The translations under genes and the position numbers were made by a program. This document shows positions 36,421 through 45,164 of a stretch of 64,000 bases of DNA, piece by piece. The notes below the pieces were generated by a model. That model saw only the letters and a program-made list of their open reading frames with translations. It did not search any database and was not told the origin of the DNA. Source of the stretch: DATKLX01 sp035542155 (lineage in GTDB: Bacteria; Chloroflexota; Anaerolineae; Anaerolineales; Anaerolineaceae); the NCBI GenBank assembly GCA_035542155.1, contig DATKLX010000230.1, forward strand, positions 1 through 64,000, written 5' to 3'. Numbering within the stretch: position 1 is the stretch's first letter; each line of letters starts with the position of its first letter.

Positions 36421-37083
36421 CTACTTCTTCCCCATCAGATAATCCACGATCCCAAAATCCAGCTCGTTATCGATATCCCACGCCTCGGCGGCGTCGATCT
36501 CGAACAGCATAGGCCGCTCCCCCAACCGGTTGCGCCGCTGCTCCAGCGTCGCCCGTGTGAACAGGTACAGGCACGAGTTTTCCTCGTAGATCGGCGGCAG
36601 GTCCTGCGTGCGCAGCAGGATCGCCGGGTTGTGGTTCACCGGCCGTCCCAGCGCGTCCCACAGCCGCGTCTGCACCCTCGTCACCGAAAAGAGCGAATCG
36701 TAAGCCGGGTATTGCTCGAGTAGCGCGCGGATCGCCCGCGAGATCGTCTCAGCCCGCAGCAGCGGGTTGGTGCTGTGCGTCTGCAGGTAGAAATCCGCCG
36801 CGACCTGGGCCGTATCGTACAGCAGGATCTCGTTCATCGGCACGTTGCCGGCCCGCAGCCGTTCCGGCCGATCCAGGCAGGCCACCAGCGGAAAAAATTC
36901 CTTCAGCCCCGCGGCAATCACCGGGCTGTCCGTGTCCACCACCACCTGGGCGATCTCCTCACAGGCCAGGAGCGTGGTGAGGATGTGCTGGTAGAGCGGC
37001 CTGCCCCCGATCAGGCGGTAGTTCTTCCCGGCAACCCGTTCGGAGTGGTGGCGCATGGGAACAAGGGCGACGATTTTGGGCAT
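36421..37083 (-). CDS. Acylneuraminate cytidylyltransferase-family protein
   Basis: 220 aa nucleotidyltransferase of the NeuA/COG1083 group. The N-terminal CTP loop reads VPMRHHSERVAGKNYR, a variant of PARGGSKGIPxKN. Further motifs are VVVDTDSP, THSTNPLL and a late DIDNELDF metal-binding region. It should activate a nonulosonic or other acid sugar as CMP-sugar. It is the last gene of the polysaccharide cluster and one of three cytidylyltransferases there. Confidence 0.8.
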   Translation of the reverse strand: MPKIVALVPMRHHSERVAGKNYRLIGGRPLYQHILTTLLACEEIAQVVVDTDSPVIAAGLKEFFPLVACLDRPERLRAGNVPMNEILLYDTAQVAADFYLQTHSTNPLLRAETISRAIRALLEQYPAYDSLFSVTRVQTRLWDALGRPVNHNPAILLRTQDLPPIYEENSCLYLFTRATLEQRRNRLGERPMLFEIDAAEAWDIDNELDFGIVDYLMGKK

Positions 37084-37090
37084 TGGTTTT

Positions 37091-38716
37091 TCAATCCTCC
37101 TCCAGCAGAAACGGTTTCCCCATCAGGATGCCCTCCAGGATGACGCGCATGGTGGCGGAGTTTTCCGGGAGGAGATCCGTCCAGGCAAACCGTTTCAATC
37201 TCACGAATCCTCGCCAGACGCCATCTTCTTCGAGATACTGTCCAAATGGCAGCGACGTGCGGAAGAGCTGGTAATACAGAAAGCGCCGGGCGTTGGAGCG
37301 GAATTCAGCCGGGGCTTCCACCCGCCCGGCGCCCAGGAACTCCTCCAGCCGGGCGCGGAAGTCCGCGCTGTCCCGCGGGAGATAGACGACCGGCTGCCGG
37401 GTAAAGCGCGCCTTGCCCCCCGAGAGAACTGGCAATCCCAGAATCGCCGCCTCCAGCCCGATCGTTGAGTTATAGATCATCACGAACTTGGAGCGCTGGA
37501 TCAGCTCGTACGAGCTGAAATATTCCTGCGCATCGACGAACAGCACGTTCGGCTCTTCGTTGACCCGGTTTTTCAGCACCCAATCCCGCACGCTCTCGCG
37601 GCTCTCTTTGCCCGGCCGGGATTCGTCCGGATGGGCCCGGATGACGAAGAACGTCTCCGGATGCGCGCGGATCGCCTCTCGAACCGCGTCCAGCCAGGCG
37701 AACATATCGGAGAATATCACGTTGGCGTGCCCCTGGCTGGTATCGAACACCACGTTGGTGAACACCGGGACGATCTGCTTGAATTTCCCGGCCCGCTCCC
37801 AGAAGTCGTCTCCCAGGCTGCGGATCTCCGGCCAGAAGCGGATCCCCGCCATGCTGAAATTCCCGTGGAAGCGCTGCACCAGATAGGCGTCCAGCCTGGC
37901 ATTTTGTTCCGCGGAAAGCCCGAAATCCGCCGGAATCTCGATCGGATAGGCGGTTGCCTCGCCCTCCGTAAAGAAAGCGCTGGTTGGCTGCAGCGCCACC
38001 TCGTGGGCGATCACCCGGATCCCCCGCTGGCGGGCGATCCAGCGCGCCGTCGCCTCGGGATAGAACATCCCGTTGAACACCACCACCGCCTGCGGCCGCG
38101 CTTCCTCGACCAGCGACTGGAACTGTTCCGCCACCCGCCAGGCCGAGAGAATGTACTGGCGGTAGAAGTACAGCGTCGCGGCGTCGGGTTCCAGGTGGTG
38201 CCGGCGCAGGATCCAGCGCAGCGATGGCAGCACGATCTGGCCCAGGGGGATGTCGCACTTCGTGAAATCAATCAGCCCGTCCAGGTCGAGCCGCTCCAGC
38301 TCTTGCTCCAGCTCAGGATCGTGGGTTTCCTCGAACAAGCGGATCTCGGCCCTGTGGTACAGGGTCAGCGATTCTTCCACGCAGGCCATGCAGGGCGGCA
38401 CTGCCTCTGGCCGGCTGCGGTCGGTGCCCAATACGCAGGGGGTCATCGCGGATTGGCAGACGAAATGGATCACCGGGATGCCCTGCAGTCGCAGCGCCCA
38501 GCCGGTCAGCAGCCCGTACGCCGCATTCAGGCTTAAACGGGTCAGCCGCGTCGAAGCGTTGAACACGATCACCGGCTGGATATCCGGCAAGGATGGGCTA
38601 TGCTCCGCGACCTGGCCCGCCATCTGCGCCACGCCGCGCCGGACGCCGCGGTCGACCCACAGCTCCTGCAGCCTTTTAGCGATCGTTTTCGTCGATGGAA
38701 GTCTCAACCGGATCAA
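37091..38716 (-). CDS. Capsule-type GT-B glycosyltransferase (KpsC/PF05159-like)
   Basis: 541 aa. The N-terminal half has no clear motif apart from a Cys-containing patch (CMACVE). The C-terminal half has the capsule-transferase features FVIRAHPDE and YNSTIGLEAAILGLPVL. Homologues add acidic sugars such as Kdo or other repeats to lipid acceptors. Similar HP and ST-x-x-x-E-A motifs occur in the proteins at 42699-44153 and 55257-56882. It is 7 bp before the cytidylyltransferase gene. Confidence 0.68.
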   Translation of the reverse strand: MIRLRLPSTKTIAKRLQELWVDRGVRRGVAQMAGQVAEHSPSLPDIQPVIVFNASTRLTRLSLNAAYGLLTGWALRLQGIPVIHFVCQSAMTPCVLGTDRSRPEAVPPCMACVEESLTLYHRAEIRLFEETHDPELEQELERLDLDGLIDFTKCDIPLGQIVLPSLRWILRRHHLEPDAATLYFYRQYILSAWRVAEQFQSLVEEARPQAVVVFNGMFYPEATARWIARQRGIRVIAHEVALQPTSAFFTEGEATAYPIEIPADFGLSAEQNARLDAYLVQRFHGNFSMAGIRFWPEIRSLGDDFWERAGKFKQIVPVFTNVVFDTSQGHANVIFSDMFAWLDAVREAIRAHPETFFVIRAHPDESRPGKESRESVRDWVLKNRVNEEPNVLFVDAQEYFSSYELIQRSKFVMIYNSTIGLEAAILGLPVLSGGKARFTRQPVVYLPRDSADFRARLEEFLGAGRVEAPAEFRSNARRFLYYQLFRTSLPFGQYLEEDGVWRGFVRLKRFAWTDLLPENSATMRVILEGILMGKPFLLEED

Positions 38717-38725
38717 TCTCGCGAT

Positions 38726-39607
38726 CTAGCTGGCGTTTTGGACCCGGCGCAGCCTTTTCAGCGACGGCATCTCGCTGTCATAGACTTTCTTCACCCCATC
38801 TCCCAGCGATTGTTCGGTCACGCGGATGTACTTCACCAGCCGCTCGAACCCGCCCGGCTCGACCGACGCCGCCTGGTCGCTGCCCCACATCGCCCGGTCG
38901 AGGGTGATGTGCCGCTCCACCAGGCACGCCCCCATCGCCACTGCCAGCACCGAAGGGATCAACCCCACTTCGTGCCCCGAGTACCCGATCGGGCAGGGAA
39001 AGGCGTCGCGCAGGGTCTGGATCATGCGCAGGTTGAGCTCTTCTGGCTCGCAGGGATAGGTACTGGTCGTGTGGGTAATCGCCAGGTTTTCCATCTCCAG
39101 GCAGCTCACCGCCTCGCGGATCTCGGCCATGGTCGACATCCCGGTCGAGAGGATCACCGGCCGGCCCGTCGCGCGCAACCGGCGGAGCAGGTCGTGATCG
39201 GTCAGCGAGGCCGAAGGGACCTTGTAACACACCGGGTTGTACGGCTCGAGAAAATCGACCGAGGGCTCGTCCCACACCGAGGCGAACCAGGTGATCCCCA
39301 TCTCTTTGGCGTACCGGTCGACCTCGCGGTACTCTTCCGCGCCAAACTCGACCTTATACCGGTAATCCAGATAGGTGATATAACCCCAGGGCGTCTCGCG
39401 CATCTGCCCGCGCTGCTGGGGCGGCACGCACAGCTCCGGGGTCCGTTTCTGGAGCTTGACCGCGTCCACCCCGGCGTGTTTCGCCGCCTGGATCAACTGC
39501 CTGGCGATCTCCAGATCCCCATTGTGGTTGATCCCGATTTCGGAGACAATGTAGGTCGGGTGTCTATCGCCGATCAGGCGGTCTCCAATCCGTAACTCTC
39601 GTTGCAT
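38726..39607 (-). CDS. N-acetylneuraminate synthase-family enzyme without SAF domain
   Basis: 293 aa TIM-barrel synthase that condenses phosphoenolpyruvate with a hexosamine to a nonulosonic acid (or its 9-phosphate). Motifs: EIGINHNGDLEIA, DAVKLQKRTPE, ILSTGMSTMAE, GYSGHE and VERHITLDRAMWGSDQAA. The protein ends right after the barrel; the C-terminal SAF/antifreeze-like domain of NeuB is missing, unlike the second synthase at 51312-52379. It lies 3 bp from the CMP-transferase/HAD fusion, so the two act in sequence. Confidence 0.85.
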   Translation of the reverse strand: MQRELRIGDRLIGDRHPTYIVSEIGINHNGDLEIARQLIQAAKHAGVDAVKLQKRTPELCVPPQQRGQMRETPWGYITYLDYRYKVEFGAEEYREVDRYAKEMGITWFASVWDEPSVDFLEPYNPVCYKVPSASLTDHDLLRRLRATGRPVILSTGMSTMAEIREAVSCLEMENLAITHTTSTYPCEPEELNLRMIQTLRDAFPCPIGYSGHEVGLIPSVLAVAMGACLVERHITLDRAMWGSDQAASVEPGGFERLVKYIRVTEQSLGDGVKKVYDSEMPSLKRLRRVQNAS

Positions 39608-39610
39608 GGC

Positions 39611-40840
39611 TTAAGCGCTCCTTTCGGTCATTTTTTGCATGATTAGATCGCACAGCTCGCGGACGGCCCCGTGCCCACCCTTGCGCGTCAGCACCAGGTC
39701 GGCCTGGCTCAGCACGTTGAGGTGCGCATCGGCGACCGCCACCGCGCAGGCCACCAATGGAAAACAGGGCAGATCGTTGATATCGTTGCCCACGTAGACC
39801 GCCCGCGCGGGATCGATCTTTTCCTCGGCCAGGTAACTGCTCAATGCGGTGGCTTTATCATTGATCCCTTGCAGCACCGGCACCTTGATTTTCTTACAGC
39901 GCGCTGTGACCACCGGGTTGGTTTCCTTCGAGAGCACCAGGGCGCGAATCCCCGTGGCCCGCCGCAGGAGCTCCAGACCGTACCCATCACTGCGGTTCGC
40001 CGCCACCTGCTCGCGCCCCGTCTCGTCCACCCAAACCCGATCATCGGTCATCACGCCGTCGAAATCGAACACGATCAGCTCGATCTGCTCTGGCAGCGGG
40101 CGGGGGAGCTTCCCCGGGGTGACCATCTCCAGCGGTTCCTGGCGCAGATTCTTCTCCGCCCGCTCCAGGTCCGCCAGCTTATCGATATCCACCGTATAGC
40201 GCGGATCGATCATTAGCGGCAGGATCACCGTACCGCTCATTGAGCCCTGCTCCAAAATCGTCCGCGGGCGAATCGCATCGATATGCCCGGTCTGCCAGTA
40301 GACCGGCGGCAGGTTCTGCCGCGGCGCGTTGTACGGCTCGGCAATCCCCTCCACGCTCAGCAGCGGGCGCATCACCCGGTCTTCGATCAGCCACATTTTG
40401 TACGGGTTTTGACCCGCCGGCACTACCCCGCGGACCGAATCGGCCTCCGGGTTTTCCCTTAACAGCGCCACCGCCCGGTCGACCAGGTCCCGCGGCCGCA
40501 CCGGCGAGGTCGGCCGGAGCTGCACCACGATCTCCGGGCAGTAACCTTCGTGCTCCTGCAGCCAGGTCAGCGCGTGGACGAACACCGGCAGGTCGGTGGT
40601 CTGGTCCTGGGCGAATTCCGCCGGGCGCAGGAAGGGCGTCTCCGCGCCGTATTCGCGCGCCACCGCGGAGATCTCCTCATCGTCGGTCGAGACGATCACC
40701 CGCGTCACGCTCTGCGCCTGCCGGGCGGCCGCGATGCTGTAGGCGATGAGCGGATGGCCCAGAAAGCCGCGCAGGTTCTTGCGCGGGATGCCCTTCGAAC
40801 CGCCGCGCGCGGGGATCACCGCCAGGACTCCGGCTACCAT
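39611..40840 (-). CDS. CMP-nonulosonate synthetase fused to KdsC-like HAD phosphatase
   Basis: 409 aa bifunctional protein. Residues 1 to about 235 are a cytidylyltransferase (PARGGSKGIPRKN 10-22, STDDEEI, QLRPTSPVRP, NAPRQNLP). Residues 252-409 are a HAD phosphatase with DFDGVMT (259-265), SKE and YVGNDINDLPC. The layout is like animal CMAS, in which the HAD domain is thought to be structural; here DxD and GND are intact, so it could dephosphorylate a 9-phosphate. ATG overlaps the SDR gene stop by 7 bp. Confidence 0.87.
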   Translation of the reverse strand: MVAGVLAVIPARGGSKGIPRKNLRGFLGHPLIAYSIAAARQAQSVTRVIVSTDDEEISAVAREYGAETPFLRPAEFAQDQTTDLPVFVHALTWLQEHEGYCPEIVVQLRPTSPVRPRDLVDRAVALLRENPEADSVRGVVPAGQNPYKMWLIEDRVMRPLLSVEGIAEPYNAPRQNLPPVYWQTGHIDAIRPRTILEQGSMSGTVILPLMIDPRYTVDIDKLADLERAEKNLRQEPLEMVTPGKLPRPLPEQIELIVFDFDGVMTDDRVWVDETGREQVAANRSDGYGLELLRRATGIRALVLSKETNPVVTARCKKIKVPVLQGINDKATALSSYLAEEKIDPARAVYVGNDINDLPCFPLVACAVAVADAHLNVLSQADLVLTRKGGHGAVRELCDLIMQKMTERSA

Positions 40841-41664
40841 GCCGTCCAGCCCCCGTCAACTACCAGGTTGGAACCGGTCATATACGAAGATGCCTCCGAG
40901 GCCAGGAACAGCACCGCTCCGTTCATCTCATTCTTGTGCGCCATCCGCCCCATCACTGTCCGCGCCGAATAATTGCGCACGAAAGCCTCATCGTGGTTGT
41001 TGAACACCCCGCCGGGGGTCAGCGAATTGACACGGATATTCTTGCCGGCGTAATAGGTCGCCAGGTAATGGGTCAGGCCGAGCACCCCCGCTTTGGTCAC
41101 CGAATAGAATACGGGCTTGTACGACTGCACGGCCTGCCCGGGGCGCTGGTAAATGCGCTGGTCCGGCCCCACTAGCCCGTAGGTCGAGCAGATGTTGATG
41201 ATCGAGCCGTGGTCCTGGGCCAGCATCGGTCGCACCGCCGCCTGGCAGCACAGGAACATGCCGGTCAGGTTGACGTTCAGCGCCTGGTTCCACGCTTCGA
41301 GCGGATAGCTCTCGAAGGCGTTGGCCCCCTGCTCGGATTGGTGTTCCTGGTCGAACTTGGGATCCATCGCTGCGCTGTTGACCAGGATGTCCACCCGCCC
41401 AAAAGCTCGCAGCGCCTGGTCCACCATCGCCTGCGTCGATCCCGGGCTCGTCACGTCGACCTCGACCCCGATCGCCTCGTACCCGGCCCGGCGCAGCCCT
41501 TCCGCCGCCTGCCGGACGGCCGTTCCATTGATATCGGCCACGACCACCTTCGCCCCGGCTTCCGCCAGGGTGCGGCTGAATTCGCTCCCCAGCAGCCCGA
41601 CGCCGCCGGTGACGATGGCCACCTGCTCGCTCAAATCGAAATAAGTCTGGATTGGTTCTGTCAT
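40834..41664 (-). CDS. SDR-family oxidoreductase
   Basis: 276 aa classical SDR. TGGVGLLG cofactor loop, NSAAMD, Ser in NICSTYG, Tyr/Lys in YSVTKAG and C-terminal VVDGGWTAW. An insertion around residues 100-115 and 165-180 is longer than average. ATG 41664 is chosen; a TTG four codons earlier is less likely. It precedes the CMP-synthetase fusion and follows a Gfo/Idh/MocA oxidoreductase, so it may form or modify a precursor sugar. Confidence 0.87.
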   Translation of the reverse strand: MTEPIQTYFDLSEQVAIVTGGVGLLGSEFSRTLAEAGAKVVVADINGTAVRQAAEGLRRAGYEAIGVEVDVTSPGSTQAMVDQALRAFGRVDILVNSAAMDPKFDQEHQSEQGANAFESYPLEAWNQALNVNLTGMFLCCQAAVRPMLAQDHGSIINICSTYGLVGPDQRIYQRPGQAVQSYKPVFYSVTKAGVLGLTHYLATYYAGKNIRVNSLTPGGVFNNHDEAFVRNYSARTVMGRMAHKNEMNGAVLFLASEASSYMTGSNLVVDGGWTAW

Positions 41665-41715
41665 GCGCTTTTCCAATACACAAGATCTTTTTGGACTCAG
41701 GTTTTAAATAACCTC

Positions 41716-42702
41716 TCAAAGCTGGACCGTTCGGCCGCTTTGCGCCGCCTCGTGGATCGCCAGCGCCAGGTGCAGCGCCCGCTCGCCGTCCGCCAGCGTA
41801 CAGACCGACTGCGCTGCTCCCCGGATCACCTCACGGAAATGGCGCAGCTCGTCGAGGAAGAGTGTGTTGCGTTCGAACCCCTCCGGCGGCGGGCAGATCT
41901 CCCAGACCTGCGCCGAAGCCCGGTACAAACGCGCGGCGCCATCTGCATTGTCCCAGCGCAGCGTCCCCTGCGTCCCGATGATTTCCAGCCTGTGCGTGGG
42001 CGGTTGTTGATTATAATCCAGGTGCAGGCTTCCCAGGCACCCGCTGGCAAAATGCAGCCCGATCTCAGCCGTGTCCTCGACCGTAAGCTCCAGGTCGCCG
42101 AGCCTGCCGGTCATCGCCATCACCCCGTCGACCTCGCCCAGCAGCCAGCGCAGGTAGTCCAGCGGGTGCGAGAGGGTCAGCACCACCCCCCCGCCCAGGT
42201 CGCCGCGCGCGCTGTACGAGCGGCGGTAATCTTCCCAGGGATGCCAGTTGGGCAGGTATTCTCCCCAATGGGCCCGCGCGCTGAGCGGCCGGCCGATGGC
42301 CCCATCTCGCAGCCAGCTCTCGGCCTGGCGCAGCCCGGGGTGAAAGCGGAACTGGAAACCGGCCAGCGCCTGGACGTGGTTCTTTTCCAAACTGGCTTGC
42401 AGCTCATCGATTCCCTCCAGCGCGTTCGACACCGGCTTTTCGATCAGCAGGTGGCATCCGGCCCGCGCCGCCGACAGCGCTGTCGGCAGGTGCAGCGCCG
42501 TCGGGTTCGCCACGATCACCGCGTCCGGGTGGCGGCGCAGGGCTGCGTCCAGGTCGGTCTCGACCGGGATACCCGCGATCTCGTCCTCTGGCAGCGTGCT
42601 CTGCCGCGTGCGGTAGAGGAGCACGTCCAGCTCCCCCAGCGCGAGCAGGTTGCGCAGGTGGCGGCGGCCGATCGAACCGAATCCGGCGATCAGGAATCTC
42701 AT
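41716..42702 (-). CDS. Gfo/Idh/MocA-family sugar oxidoreductase
   Basis: 328 aa NAD(P)-dependent oxidoreductase. The Rossmann start FLIAGFGSIGRRHLRNL, the EKPVS catalytic-lysine motif and the C-terminal alpha/beta domain with HPLDYLRWL (His/Asp) are visible. It probably acts on a nucleotide sugar or cyclitol. The gene overlaps the upstream GT-B gene by 4 bp and sits 51 bp before the SDR gene, inside the nonulosonate module. Confidence 0.9.
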   Translation of the reverse strand: MRFLIAGFGSIGRRHLRNLLALGELDVLLYRTRQSTLPEDEIAGIPVETDLDAALRRHPDAVIVANPTALHLPTALSAARAGCHLLIEKPVSNALEGIDELQASLEKNHVQALAGFQFRFHPGLRQAESWLRDGAIGRPLSARAHWGEYLPNWHPWEDYRRSYSARGDLGGGVVLTLSHPLDYLRWLLGEVDGVMAMTGRLGDLELTVEDTAEIGLHFASGCLGSLHLDYNQQPPTHRLEIIGTQGTLRWDNADGAARLYRASAQVWEICPPPEGFERNTLFLDELRHFREVIRGAAQSVCTLADGERALHLALAIHEAAQSGRTVQL

Positions 42703-44153
42703 GCCGTCTTTTTTCCCTCTCCGGAGAGGATCGAGAGGATGAACCCGGCCGTGCGCCGGCCCGCGCTCCCGTCCGTATAGGTGACCTCCTGGCGCACCAG
42801 CGCCTCGCGCTCAGCGCGGTCAGCGTTCCGGTCGCGCAGGTAGAGGTTGACCGCGTCGCGCAGGGCGGCCTCGTCCAGCGCCACCCGGCCTGCCCGCGTG
42901 TCGCGGAAGCGGCTGTGCGTCGGCCAATCGCCGATCTTCGAAAGCGGCAGCGAGAACTTGCGCGGCGTGTTCCACCCCCCGGGCGTGTCCAGGCAGACCG
43001 AGACGATTGGGCTGTGGTTGACCGCCGCCTCGACCATCATCGTCGAATAGACTGTCAGGAACACGTCCGCGTGGACCATCATCGAAGCCTTTTCGGGCAT
43101 ATCTTCCCCGGAATAGTATCCCAGCTCCCCGCCCAGCGGCACCGGCTCGACCATGTGCACGTGCGGCATCACGCGGGTGAGCTGGCGCATGGCCTCGCGC
43201 TCTTTTTCGAACAGCGATCCGGGCATAAAGTGGTTGGGGTGCAGTCGGATCAAGAGCTGGCTGGGCTCGGCCAGCTCGCCCGAGCTGACCAGCCGCGCCA
43301 GCGCCTGCACGTTACGCAGGTTGGGCGAAAACGAGACGAAGCTGCACGCGTAAGCCAGCAGCTTGCGCTGCGGGTCCAGGCCGTGCATGCGGAAATACTC
43401 CTCTTTGGGTAAAACCCATTCATTGCAGAAGTATCCATCGTATGAGGGGATCCCCCCGATGTGCACCAGCCCAGGGTCCCAATCCGACCCTTCGACCAAC
43501 TCCTGCTTCTGCATCTCCGACCAGCAGGTGATCCATTCCACCGGCGCGCCGGGCAGCGCGTAGCTCGAGGGGTTGTCCCAGCCCACCACCGCCGCTGCGG
43601 TCGGGATTCCCAGCGCCGCCGCCTGGCGCAGCAGGTAGCGGTCCTGCCGCCACCCCGGGGTGCTGGCGATGACCAACCCGGGCTGGTAGCGCTGGAACAG
43701 ATCCCCGTACAGGTCGGGAGTGAACTGCTGCTGTATCCCCACCAAAGCGCGCCGCGCCGCCCGCGAATTGCGCAGCGCCGCGATGGTCAGCCACGCCGCC
43801 GGCATCAGCAGCCGCCGCCGGTTGGGCTCTTCCACCGCCACCTGGCGGATGTAGCTGTCCTGCGCCTCGGTGTTGATCCGCCGAGAGCTGCCCACCCGCC
43901 GCAAAAACGCCAGCCACCACTGCCGGTCGCGCGCATGCCCTTCGGCGTAAGCCCGCGCCTGCTTCAGGCGCAGCCCTTCGACCACCAGCCCGGGCCGCCC
44001 AAAGCGGCGCGTGATCTGCTCCCGCAGCGCGTCGTCCGTCAGCAGCACCACCTCGATCCCCTGATCGATCAGCGTGGGCGCCACCGCGCTCTGCAGGAAA
44101 TATACGATCGCCAGCCCGTGGTCGGCGCAAATGAAGATCCGTTTCGAAGCCAT
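42699..44153 (-). CDS. GT-B glycosyl/glycerophosphotransferase-like protein
   Basis: 484 aa cytosolic protein with a GT-B outline: N-terminal Rossmann-like FICADHGLAIVYF, AAAVVGWDNPSSYALPGAP, and a C-terminal lobe with LLIRLHPNHF and VYSTMMVEAAVNHSP. This resembles the CDP-glycerol glycerophosphotransferase/capsule clan. Donor unknown. It overlaps the Gfo/Idh/MocA gene by 4 bp. Confidence 0.65.
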   Translation of the reverse strand: MASKRIFICADHGLAIVYFLQSAVAPTLIDQGIEVVLLTDDALREQITRRFGRPGLVVEGLRLKQARAYAEGHARDRQWWLAFLRRVGSSRRINTEAQDSYIRQVAVEEPNRRRLLMPAAWLTIAALRNSRAARRALVGIQQQFTPDLYGDLFQRYQPGLVIASTPGWRQDRYLLRQAAALGIPTAAAVVGWDNPSSYALPGAPVEWITCWSEMQKQELVEGSDWDPGLVHIGGIPSYDGYFCNEWVLPKEEYFRMHGLDPQRKLLAYACSFVSFSPNLRNVQALARLVSSGELAEPSQLLIRLHPNHFMPGSLFEKEREAMRQLTRVMPHVHMVEPVPLGGELGYYSGEDMPEKASMMVHADVFLTVYSTMMVEAAVNHSPIVSVCLDTPGGWNTPRKFSLPLSKIGDWPTHSRFRDTRAGRVALDEAALRDAVNLYLRDRNADRAEREALVRQEVTYTDGSAGRRTAGFILSILSGEGKKTA

Positions 44154-44159
44154 CCAGTT

Positions 44160-45164
44160 CTACTTTTCCTTTTTCCGGTAAATTCGCGCCACGTGGTAGG
44201 CTGTGCTCAACCCCGAGATCTGCGGCAGGATCTCTTCCACCACGAAATTCTGGTAGGCCGGGTAGCGTGATCGGTCGCGCAGGGGCAGGCGCACCAGCAG
44301 CCCGGCGATCCGCGCCAGGTCCGCCAGCGCGCTCCTCGCCCACGACGCGCGGATCCGGTATTCCGGCCGCGGATCGCTGCCGGCGAAATCTTCCCGAAAG
44401 ATCCGCGCCTTGGCTTTGCCGTGCAGCCACCTGCTTTCGACCATCCAGCCCAGGTTCATCCGCTTGCTCGGGCTGTGGTGGTACACGTACAGCTCCGGGT
44501 CGTACCACAACCGCACCCCGCGCTGTACGGCCCGCAACTGGAACTCGGTCTCCTCGCCGTACTCGTAGCGGTAGCCGATCGGGCCCAGGCGGGTCGAGAA
44601 GCCGCCCAGCGCCTCGACCAGCCCGCGCTCCCAGACCATGTTCCCGCCCAGCAGGTATTGTTTGGAGCCCAGCCAGCCCGCCTGCTTGCCCATCGCCAGG
44701 ATGGCGTACTCATCGCGGAACCAGGCCGGCTTCGCCTGGGTGTAATACGGCCGGTATGGGCCCCCAAACACCTCCATCTGCCCGGACTGGATGGTGGCGA
44801 TCACCTTTTCCAGCCATGCCTCCGGCAGGCGAATGTCATCATCCAAAAAACCGATCCAGTTTCCCCGCGCCCGAGCGATACCGCAGTTGCGCGCCTCGCT
44901 CGTCCCCGGGATCGGGTGGCTGACGTAGCTCAGGTTCAGCCCTCGATCCGCCTCACCGCGGCACAGATCCGCCGTGGCCTCGTCCGCCGGGGAAGCGTTG
45001 TCGACCACAACCACCTCGAAGCGTTCCTCGTTCACCGTCTGCGCCCGCAGCGAAGCGAGCAGGATCTTCAGCAGGTCCGCGCGGTGGAAGGTCGGCACGA
45101 CCAGCGAGATCTGCGCTCCGTTGGGGGCGTCCGGCGCCAGGGAATGGGGGTCAGCGTTGAGCAT
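44160..45164 (-). CDS. GT2 family glycosyltransferase
   Basis: 334 aa GT-A enzyme. ISLVVPTFHRADLL, VVVDNASPADEA, SEARNCGIARARG, metal site GFLDDDIRLP, and a C-terminal galactosyltransferase-like YGEETEFQLRAV. ATG 45164 lies inside the end of the preceding gene (14-bp overlap), so translation is likely coupled; an upstream TTG at 45173 is possible. Confidence 0.9.
   Translation of the reverse strand: MLNADPHSLAPDAPNGAQISLVVPTFHRADLLKILLASLRAQTVNEERFEVVVVDNASPADEATADLCRGEADRGLNLSYVSHPIPGTSEARNCGIARARGNWIGFLDDDIRLPEAWLEKVIATIQSGQMEVFGGPYRPYYTQAKPAWFRDEYAILAMGKQAGWLGSKQYLLGGNMVWERGLVEALGGFSTRLGPIGYRYEYGEETEFQLRAVQRGVRLWYDPELYVYHHSPSKRMNLGWMVESRWLHGKAKARIFREDFAGSDPRPEYRIRASWARSALADLARIAGLLVRLPLRDRSRYPAYQNFVVEEILPQISGLSTAYHVARIYRKKEK

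Noticed and set aside
36421..40840. Kdo pathway (KdsA/KdsB/KdsC) for lipopolysaccharide
   Set aside because: The synthase has NeuB rather than KdsA motifs, and no lipid A or heptose genes are present; nonulosonic acid synthesis fits better.
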